From Saprospiraceae bacterium (lineage in GTDB: Bacteria > Bacteroidota > Bacteroidia > Chitinophagales > Saprospiraceae), in contig JACMLK010000232.1 in assembly GCA_014379665.1 (NCBI GenBank), positions 1-5,419 on the forward strand: a stretch of 5,419 bases of DNA, written 5' to 3'. The translations under genes and the position numbers were made by a program. Shown piece after piece: positions 1-5,419 of this stretch (positions are counted from its first letter, which is position 1; each line of letters opens with the position of its first letter). The notes below the pieces were generated by a model, which made no database searches, was not told the origin of the DNA, and was given only the letters and a program-made list of their open reading frames with translations.

Positions 1-1509
1 GATACAGACATTAAATCATTTTTCTACCATACAGGGATAAACGGCATTTGGAAAAATATGCTTGCAAATCTCGAGCTGCCTTATTTTGAAGCCTTACCTC
101 TCAACAATGCTGCATTTCACATACATAATGCTGAACCATCCGCCACGGCAATCGCAGGTCAATTTACAGCCGCTGAAGGTATAGGTGTTTATGGAAATTC
201 TAATAATATAGGCGGCAAATTTTGGGGAGGTAGCACAGGTATTGACGTTGTAGGTGGTGGTAGTGGCTATGCAGCTAATTTTTATGGCAGTGATGGAAAT
301 GGTGTTCATATTGATATGAATGGAAACAATCTTAAATCATTAATCGTAGAACGAGGATTGACAGGTCTTGGCACAATAACACCACAAGCAAAGTTACATC
401 TATCAACTGATGCAACTAATGGAGGAAACATTTTTCTTTCTTCGGCATTATTTTATAATCCTGTAGATGAAATGAAATTAGCTCATTGGACCCAACAACC
501 ACCTTTAGGAGGACCATTAGAGTCCTATTTTGGAATGAGGTCTAATCATAGGTTGAATATAGTTTCCAACAATAACATTGCGAATCCGGAACTCTCAGTA
601 TTTAATGGAAAAGTTGGCATCAATAAAATTGACGGAACTTATCCGCTTTCAATGAATGGCAAGACAGCATTTTATGAGGATAATACCTTTGTTGGTGAAA
701 TATTTGGAAATCCTATTACTGGCAATCTGCACATAAATGGGAAACAATTGGCTAATGGAGAAGGAGGTTTACTTAAACATATCATTTTACAAATACCGGA
801 TGGTAATCAATCCGTAGGTTATGTAGGCATTAATACATTTAATCCTTCAGCCTACTTGGAAGTTGGTAAATACAGTAGTATTTATGGAACTGCTGCAAAG
901 TTTGGGGCATCAAAGTTTGATATTGGTACGAATCACGATACTGAGATTGTTGGCGGAGACAGTGAGAGTGGAGCATTATATTTAAATCACTCGATTCCAC
1001 GAAATGTCCATATTGCAGCTGGTGGCGGAAACGTATATATTGCTCCAAAAGCTGATGTTTGTGGCCATGTTTTCATCAGTTCCGGGGATAGTGGAGCAGG
1101 CGGAACTAATGGAGGCAATGTCTTTATTGCCCAAAGCGGAGGTGATGTTATGATGAAAAACCCCAACACTTCATTAAGTATCGGAACTGAAAATAAGGAC
1201 CACAAACTCAATGTAAATGGCACCATACGAAGCACAGAGCTCATCGTAGAGTCCGGATGGGCAGATTACGTCTTTGATGAGGATTATAAACTACTTCCTA
1301 TCGATGAAGTAGAAAAATACATTATCTCAAATAGTCATTTACCTAATATTCCCACAGCTTCGGTTATTCAGAACGAAGGTCTCAAAGTATCTGAAATTTC
1401 GACTAAAATGATGGAGAAAATCGAAGAAATGATGCTCTACATTATCGAGCAGAATAAACAAATAAAGTTGCTTCAGAAGGAAGTATCATTGTTGAAATCT
1501 CAAAAATAA
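1..1509 (+). CDS. Fibre-like repeat protein with Bacteroidota tail-fibre-type C-terminal module (5'-partial)
   Basis: The frame is open from base 1 (first residues DTDIKSFFYHTG), so the gene starts upstream. The first Met, at 58, is followed by MLANLELPYFEALPL, which is not a signal peptide, and is not a credible start. Counting from that Met, residues 33-91 hold three ~20-residue Gly-rich repeats. Several 'VGIN/LGT..P...L.V' units follow (GLGTITPQAKLHL at 103-115, VGINTFNPSAYLEV at 256-269, LSIGTENKDHKLNVNG at 373-388), as found in many Bacteroidota surface proteins. Residues 316-367 contain repeated V-x-I strands. The end has GWADYVFDEDY (400-410), SHLPNIP (426-432) and a heptad-like coiled coil (about 449-483), the conserved C-terminal module of this phylum, which resembles phage tail-fibre chaperone ends. 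The likely role is a trimeric surface or secreted fibre, perhaps adhesive; this is inference. No enzyme motif is visible. The stop lies 6 bases before the next gene, suggesting an operon. Confidence 0.85.
   Translation, partial: DTDIKSFFYHTGINGIWKNMLANLELPYFEALPLNNAAFHIHNAEPSATAIAGQFTAAEGIGVYGNSNNIGGKFWGGSTGIDVVGGGSGYAANFYGSDGNGVHIDMNGNNLKSLIVERGLTGLGTITPQAKLHLSTDATNGGNIFLSSALFYNPVDEMKLAHWTQQPPLGGPLESYFGMRSNHRLNIVSNNNIANPELSVFNGKVGINKIDGTYPLSMNGKTAFYEDNTFVGEIFGNPITGNLHINGKQLANGEGGLLKHIILQIPDGNQSVGYVGINTFNPSAYLEVGKYSSIYGTAAKFGASKFDIGTNHDTEIVGGDSESGALYLNHSIPRNVHIAAGGGNVYIAPKADVCGHVFISSGDSGAGGTNGGNVFIAQSGGDVMMKNPNTSLSIGTENKDHKLNVNGTIRSTELIVESGWADYVFDEDYKLLPIDEVEKYIISNSHLPNIPTASVIQNEGLKVSEISTKMMEKIEEMMLYIIEQNKQIKLLQKEVSLLKSQK
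154..330 (+). repeat. Three degenerate 20-residue Gly-rich repeats in the fibre-like protein
   Basis: The repeats are visible at protein level: AGQFTAAEGIGVYGNSNNI, GGKFWGGSTGIDVVGGGSGY and AANFYGSDGNGVHIDMNGNN, with shared pattern [AG]-[AG]-x-F-x(4)-G-x-x-V. The period is about 60 bases, but the DNA copies have diverged. Such units usually form short beta-strands stacked in a fibre or beta-helix; that fold is inferred here. Confidence 0.65.
1003..1161 (+). repeat. V-x-I beta-strand repeats in the fibre-like protein
   Basis: The protein shows successive short strands separated by Gly-rich turns: NVHIAAGGG, NVYIAPKAD, HVFISSGDSG, NVFIAQSGG, then DVMMKN. An earlier isolated copy is GGNIFLSS, near base 421. 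Regular V-x-I rungs with glycine turns suggest a beta-helix or beta-prism shaft. This is a degenerate protein repeat and not a DNA-level tandem repeat. Confidence 0.55.
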
Positions 1510-1515
1510 ATACAA

Positions 1516-4188
1516 ATGCGACGTTTAATAAGCATAATCTTATTTTGTTCAATATGTTTTTCTACTTACGGCCAGATAAGTTTAGATGCTGAACTGGGTG
1601 CAAAATTGGAAGGTAAGACAAAATTTCAGGACATCAAATCGACTGTATGGACACACCTGACAGATAAACTACAAACATTGGACAGCAAAGATTCATCAGG
1701 TCGCAAAACTGTGCTTCGACAAATGAAGATGTGGAATAGAGAATTTTGGCTTAATGAATATTATACCAATGAAAAGGGCGTGTCAGAGCCCCAATCCAAA
1801 GTCATCATGAATGCGCTCGCTAAAAGAGAAAGAGAAATGCCGAAAGAAGTCCATAGAGGACAAACAGAAGGTTGGGTGAGCAATGGCCCCTATGATTGTG
1901 ATAATGGCATAGGAAGGATTAGTAGGTTGGCATTTGACCCGATTAACCAAAATGTTATTTACGCTGGTTCTAGGTTTGGAGGATTATACAAAAGTGAAAA
2001 CGGGGGCAATAATTGGACTTCGATTAGTGAATATGTTGCGTCCTTAGGAGTAGGAGGAATCGCAGTTCACCCAACAAACCCTAATATTATTTATGTTCTT
2101 TCTGGCGATGGTGACAATACCGGTGGAAGTTTTAATGGCGGTTATTTTATTAATCCCGGAGAATTATTATCTGCTTCCAATGGAGTTTATAAAACAACTG
2201 ACGGTGGTATGACCTGGATAAAATTACCTAACTTCGAAGGAATTGGTAAAGATAGTGTATATTTAGGTCATAAATTAATTATTCATCCTACAAATCCCGA
2301 CATCCTATTTGCAGCCACTCAAATTGGGTTATTTAGAACAGACAATGGAGGGTTGTCGTGGGATAGTATTTCAGTTGGCATTGAAGCAGTATGGGATATA
2401 AAATTTAAGCCTGGCCAACCATCAACCATATATATTGGTGGAATAAATATATTCAAAAAATCTATCAATTCCGGAATAAATTTTTCAACTGTAAACATTG
2501 CAGGGATATCAACATCAACTCGAATATCCATCGGTATTACCCCTGCGAATTCTTCTAAAGTTGTTTTACTCTGTGGTGGAGTGCTGTCTAATAATACTTT
2601 TACAGGCATATTTTCGTCTGACGACAGTGGAGACACATTTAACCCTCCTATACAAACACCAAATTTATTTTCTAATCAAATTGGAGATCCAGTTTATACT
2701 GACCAATCCACTTCAGATAACACAATAGTAATTGATCCCAACAATGAAAATGTTATTTATGCCGGCGGTCTATGTGTTTGGAAGAGTATAAATGGAGGAG
2801 CAAATTGGACCCAAGTCTCTTCGTATTGGTCAGGAGATGACCCCTACATGCATCCAGACATCAGAGAATTAGCGATTAATCCACTCAATAACAAACTTTA
2901 TAGTGCAAATGATGGCGGAGTACATGAACTTTTTGAAATCGAATGGTTGACAAAATTTCAAGGCTTAAGTACAACTCAGTTTTATCATTTTGAAGAAGAA
3001 AATGATGAAGATGATACATGGGGTGGCACCCAGGATAATGGAATATTAGAGAGGAATGGTTTAGGTCAAAACTTTGAAGAGTATGCAGGTGGAGATGGTT
3101 TTGATGTCATGACAGATCATCAATCAAGATCAAGCGATGGAAATAGTGAAAATGTCTTTTTTACTGTTAATGAAAAAATAAAGAAAGATTGCGGGATAGG
3201 ATTTGGAGATATATGTGATATTTCAGTCCCGGAAAATGTGTGTAATAATTGTCCAAAGGATTTTTTTGGCAACCTTGCGATGCATCCAGTTAATAATGAA
3301 AAAATTTATGTTGGATATTCTACAGGGCTCTATGCTAGTATAAATAGTGGTGATGATTGGTACTCATTAGGAAGCACACCTTGTAATTGGTCAATTTGTG
3401 CAGGCAAAACTCATCCTGAAAGGCTATATACCAGTGGTAACAATGCATCATCTGGTTCGGGTATCTGGAGATGGGATCATCCGAATTGGACACCAATTCC
3501 AGTTGGGGCACCATATCAAATGTCACAAAAAATCAGCGATATAGAAATTGACAGACTTGATGATGATCATGTGTACGTATCTTGTGCAGGAACAATTGAG
3601 AATTCAAAGGTCTTCGAGTCTTTAGATGCCGGGGTTTCCTGGACAAACATTTCATTCAATATACCTAAGAATGAACCGGTCTTTTGTCTATTAAGAGATC
3701 CTTCTGGTGGATTATATGCCGGAACAACCATAGGGATCTATTACAAGAGAGCAGACCAAAATCATTGGGAACCTTTTTATAATGATCTCCCACCGGTTCC
3801 AGTCACTCAAATTGTATTTGAAGAGGAAGAAAGTATTTTTGTTCATTGTTCTACTTTTGGACGAGGACTCTGGCGCACGCTCAAATACAATATTGATTGT
3901 GTTGAAAACAGAAATATGACAGGACCAGTAACCGGTAGAAATTATTGGGAAGCCAGTAATATTATCACCTCAACACAAAATATTGACGATAGCCCCGGCA
4001 CCCATATCTCATATAATGCTGGAAATAAAGTTATTTTAAGCCCTGGATTGCATGCAAAACTTGGTTCAACATTAAAGGTATTCGCTACCGGCTGTGGTGG
4101 CCAGGTAGACCTTTCAAAACCAACAATTCCCAAAACGAAAACCAAAAAACAAAAAGCATCACCTTCATCAGATAATTATAAAAAATAA
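1516..4188 (+). CDS. Secreted sortilin/VPS10-like Asp-box beta-propeller protein with C-terminal Cys-bounded beta domain
   Basis: ATG 1516 begins a clear signal peptide (MRRLISIILFCSICFSTYG, likely cut before Gln20), which fixes the start; no lipobox is present. Residues 65-85 (QMKMWNREFWLNEYY) resemble the Trp-rich pre-propeller segment of related Bacteroidota exported proteins. Eight Asp-box-like motifs (S-x-D-x-G-x-x-W type) lie at 160, 227, 275, 316, 368, 424, 608 and 702, with 'HPTNPNIIYV' type strands between them. GGTQDNG (503-509) and GGDGFD (525-530) are hallmark stretches of VPS10/sortilin-like bacterial propellers. This implies one large or two tandem propellers. Residues 795-860 form a short beta domain ending in GC, followed by a Lys-rich tail. 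A typical type IX secretion sorting domain is not obvious. The propeller suggests protein or glycan binding; no sialidase-type catalytic set was recognised. It probably acts outside the cell and is co-transcribed with the fibre-like gene 6 bases upstream. There is no Shine-Dalgarno sequence, only A-rich DNA before the start. Confidence 0.9.
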   Translation: MRRLISIILFCSICFSTYGQISLDAELGAKLEGKTKFQDIKSTVWTHLTDKLQTLDSKDSSGRKTVLRQMKMWNREFWLNEYYTNEKGVSEPQSKVIMNALAKREREMPKEVHRGQTEGWVSNGPYDCDNGIGRISRLAFDPINQNVIYAGSRFGGLYKSENGGNNWTSISEYVASLGVGGIAVHPTNPNIIYVLSGDGDNTGGSFNGGYFINPGELLSASNGVYKTTDGGMTWIKLPNFEGIGKDSVYLGHKLIIHPTNPDILFAATQIGLFRTDNGGLSWDSISVGIEAVWDIKFKPGQPSTIYIGGINIFKKSINSGINFSTVNIAGISTSTRISIGITPANSSKVVLLCGGVLSNNTFTGIFSSDDSGDTFNPPIQTPNLFSNQIGDPVYTDQSTSDNTIVIDPNNENVIYAGGLCVWKSINGGANWTQVSSYWSGDDPYMHPDIRELAINPLNNKLYSANDGGVHELFEIEWLTKFQGLSTTQFYHFEEENDEDDTWGGTQDNGILERNGLGQNFEEYAGGDGFDVMTDHQSRSSDGNSENVFFTVNEKIKKDCGIGFGDICDISVPENVCNNCPKDFFGNLAMHPVNNEKIYVGYSTGLYASINSGDDWYSLGSTPCNWSICAGKTHPERLYTSGNNASSGSGIWRWDHPNWTPIPVGAPYQMSQKISDIEIDRLDDDHVYVSCAGTIENSKVFESLDAGVSWTNISFNIPKNEPVFCLLRDPSGGLYAGTTIGIYYKRADQNHWEPFYNDLPPVPVTQIVFEEEESIFVHCSTFGRGLWRTLKYNIDCVENRNMTGPVTGRNYWEASNIITSTQNIDDSPGTHISYNAGNKVILSPGLHAKLGSTLKVFATGCGGQVDLSKPTIPKTKTKKQKASPSSDNYKK
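3898..4095 (+). other. Cys-bounded C-terminal beta domain, '3-coathanger stack' type
   Basis: This domain covers residues 795-860 of the propeller protein. Key features are Cys795, YNAGNKVILSPGLHAKLGS (833-851) and the final F-A-T-G-C (856-860). The pattern 'Y-x-A-G-x-x-I-x-L-x-P-G-x-x-A-x-x-G-S ... GC' matches the short domain found at the ends of many Bacteroidota exported proteins, known to me as the 3-coathanger stack (GCX_COOH) domain. The two cysteines may form a disulfide. A role in anchoring or secretion is plausible but unproven. Confidence 0.65.
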
Positions 4189-4257
4189 CAACATCTGAAT
4201 AGTATTAAATCTCATCTTTTCAACAATTTTCAACTCAACTCTAAAATATCACAAAAT

Positions 4258-4278
4258 ATTAATGACCTTGTCATCAAT
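4258..4278 (+). other. Imperfect hairpin upstream of the sensor promoter
   Basis: The arms ATTAATGAC and GTCATCAAT flank a CTT loop and give 8 pairs with one A-C mismatch. No T-run follows directly on the + strand, so it is a poor intrinsic terminator for the upstream genes. Its place about 30 bases before the -7 element would also suit a regulator-binding site. It may be chance in AT-rich DNA. Confidence 0.25.
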
Positions 4279-4307
4279 TCAAGTATCTAAAAAAAATCAA
4301 TTTGGTA

Positions 4308-4315
4308 TACTTTTG
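4308..4315 (+). promoter_or_regulatory. Putative Bacteroidota -7 promoter element
   Basis: TACTTTTG matches the Bacteroidota sigma consensus TAnnTTTG exactly. No convincing TTTG -33 box is seen 19-21 bases upstream; the nearest TTG, at 4268, is too far away. Transcription would start near 4320-4324, giving a leader of about 50 bases before GTG 4372. This would make the sensor gene its own transcription unit. Confidence 0.45.
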
Positions 4316-4371
4316 TAACAATACAAAATAAGATGTATTTTAGTACTTATTAAAAACCTGACCTTACTCCC

Positions 4372-5419
4372 GTGTTATCTGACCTAAAAACAATATTCAT
4401 AAACTCATTCAGAATAATATTTACTTATTTTCTGGTATTGGTATTGATTCTTTGTATCAGGACGGACTCTTACTCTCAAAACCTCTACTTTCAGTCCTAT
4501 ACAACCTCAGAAGGTCTTTCTCAAAACAGCATTTACAGTATTGCTGAAACACCCGAAGGATTTATGTGGTTTGGTACACAGGATGGAATCAATCGGTTTG
4601 ATGGCAAAAAATTTAAATCTATCAAACCAAATATACCCGGCATTTCAGGTGAATCTTATAGCTTTTCAAAGATGATTACGGCACTTTTCCATGATCAGCA
4701 GGATCAATTATGGGTAGGTACCACAAAAGAATTGCTGATTTATAACAGATATAGAGATCGTTTTAACTATCCAAAGGAAATTTACAAAGGTTTTAATATT
4801 CCGTCCCATATATGGTTTAAAAAAATTATAGAAGATCACCAACAGAATATCTGGATTATCACTCAGGATGATGGTATCTATTGCTACAATAAAGTGAAGA
4901 TGATGATGAAAAAAATGGAATGGAGTGGCTCAGTTCCCAAAAAAATGATCAACATCATCATAGATAAATCAGACAACATATGGTTAGCTACTCCATCAGA
5001 AATATACAGATTTGCAGATGACAGGTTCATACCTGTAAAAATGAATCTGCTTATTGGCAAACAAAATTTTTCAATAGCAGATATTTGTTTTGTTGACAGT
5101 AGCCTATGGGTAGTCATTGACAATTCAGAAATATTCATGCTGAATGTGAACGATCCTGACAAGATCGGCCTGACCCCATTTAATCATGTATTCAGAGGTA
5201 AAAAAATGTTGGCTGACATTAGGATAATACACCAAAGTGATGAAAACACGGTGTGGGTTGGAAGCCGTAGCGATGGAGTGTTAAAAATTGACCTCAACAG
5301 TAAAAAGTACATTAATTCGGGAATTAAAGGATCTTCATATTCTTTAAAATCTCAATTTGTCCTTAGTTTTTATACTAACAAACAATCCATTACATGGGTT
5401 GGTCTCAGCGGGGCTGGTA
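4372..5419 (+). CDS. Reg_prop (two-component regulator propeller) sensor, N-terminal part (3'-partial)
   Basis: The reading frame runs off the right edge with 349 codons visible. The start is GTG 4372: an in-frame TAA at 4351 blocks anything earlier, and no in-frame ATG occurs before the signal segment. Residues 11-29 form a hydrophobic segment (FRIIFTYFLVLVLILC) ending near SYSQ, so it is a signal peptide or anchor leading to the periplasm. Propeller repeats follow at 49-82 (LSQNSIYSIAETPEGFMWFG, then TQDGINRFDG), 101-131 (LWVGTTKELLIYN), 147-174 (IWIITQDDGIYCYN), 191-219 (IWLATPSEIYRF), 281-313 (VWVGSRSDGVLKID) and from 327 to the edge. Each has the family's '[LI]W[VLI][GA]T...G[LI].[RK][FY]' pattern. 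In this family the rest usually contains more blades, a Y_Y_Y domain, a membrane segment and a histidine kinase, hybrid or other output; none of that is in the window. The ligand is unknown. Confidence 0.88.
   Translation, partial: MLSDLKTIFINSFRIIFTYFLVLVLILCIRTDSYSQNLYFQSYTTSEGLSQNSIYSIAETPEGFMWFGTQDGINRFDGKKFKSIKPNIPGISGESYSFSKMITALFHDQQDQLWVGTTKELLIYNRYRDRFNYPKEIYKGFNIPSHIWFKKIIEDHQQNIWIITQDDGIYCYNKVKMMMKKMEWSGSVPKKMINIIIDKSDNIWLATPSEIYRFADDRFIPVKMNLLIGKQNFSIADICFVDSSLWVVIDNSEIFMLNVNDPDKIGLTPFNHVFRGKKMLADIRIIHQSDENTVWVGSRSDGVLKIDLNSKKYINSGIKGSSYSLKSQFVLSFYTNKQSITWVGLSGAG

Larger units (their letters stand above)
4189..4371 (+). other. Intergenic region between the propeller gene and the sensor gene
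   Basis: This AT-rich gap of 183 bases holds a direct repeat TTTTCAAC (4217-4224 and 4227-4234, 10-base spacing), an imperfect hairpin (4258-4278), a -7 promoter element (4308-4315) and a six-codon ORF (4333-4353). No RNA gene was recognised and no strong terminator follows the propeller gene. Confidence 0.7.

Noticed and set aside
58..60. ATG 58 as the start of the fibre-like gene
   Set aside because: The frame is open to base 1, the sequence before the Met is protein-like, and no signal peptide follows.
987..1244. Minus-strand 85-codon ORF
   Set aside because: It lies wholly opposite the repeat region of the fibre-like gene; its Pro-rich, low-complexity product mirrors the Gly-rich codons on the other strand.
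1..1509. Prophage tail-fibre gene
   Set aside because: Although the C-terminal module looks phage-like, no phage structural, lysis or integrase genes are adjacent, and this module is common in chromosomal Bacteroidota surface proteins.
2319..2728. Overlapping small ORFs on both strands (minus 2319-2636, plus 2498-2728)
   Set aside because: They lie inside the propeller gene, whose frame carries conserved Asp-boxes across this stretch, and have no start context or recognisable motifs of their own.
4258..4278. Hairpin as a rho-independent terminator for the upstream genes
   Set aside because: The stem is AT-rich with a mismatch and is not followed by a T-run, so it is kept only as a weak structural feature.
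4262..4318. 18-codon ORF beginning at ATG 4262
   Set aside because: Very short, spans the hairpin and the -7 promoter element, and has no recognisable product.
4884..5162. Minus-strand 92-codon ORF
   Set aside because: It is antisense to the Reg_prop propeller blades, which have clear family motifs; the hydrophobic ends come from A-rich + strand codons.

Overview
The window looks like chromosomal DNA from a member of the Bacteroidota, possibly Saprospiraceae-like. This is inferred from four things: a gene tail of the 'WADYVF ... HLPNIP' type, a secreted Asp-box propeller ending in a short Cys-bounded beta domain, the start of a Reg_prop ('two-component regulator propeller') sensor, and a TAnnTTTG promoter element. 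The DNA is AT-rich and none of the starts has a clear Shine-Dalgarno sequence, which also fits that phylum. All three genes lie on the + strand, and both window edges cut a gene.

Positions 1-1509 hold the 3' part of a gene for a fibre-like, glycine-rich repeat protein. Its frame is open to the left edge, so the true start is outside the window. It ends in the conserved Bacteroidota C-terminal module (related in layout to phage tail-fibre and endosialidase-chaperone ends), followed by a coiled coil. Six bases later, positions 1516-4188 encode an 890-residue exported protein. It has a signal peptide, a large sortilin/VPS10-like Asp-box beta-propeller region, a short C-terminal beta domain bounded by Cys795 and Cys860, and a lysine-rich tail. 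The tight spacing suggests the two genes are co-transcribed and make surface or secreted proteins that may act together. Neither shows a catalytic signature.

Positions 4189-4371 are a 183-base AT-rich gap. It contains a perfect TAnnTTTG -7 element, an imperfect hairpin, a short direct repeat and a six-codon upstream ORF. From GTG 4372 to the right edge runs the N-terminal part of a membrane-anchored Reg_prop sensor, probably a histidine kinase or hybrid two-component protein whose output domains lie outside the window. It appears to be a separate transcription unit. Whether it controls the two upstream genes cannot be told from this sequence.

No RNA genes, mobile elements, CRISPR arrays or phage structural cassettes were seen. 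The most interesting content is the pairing of a fibre-like protein with a propeller protein, and the unusual details in the propeller protein: a Cys-rich insert and a basic extension beyond the usual terminal Cys.
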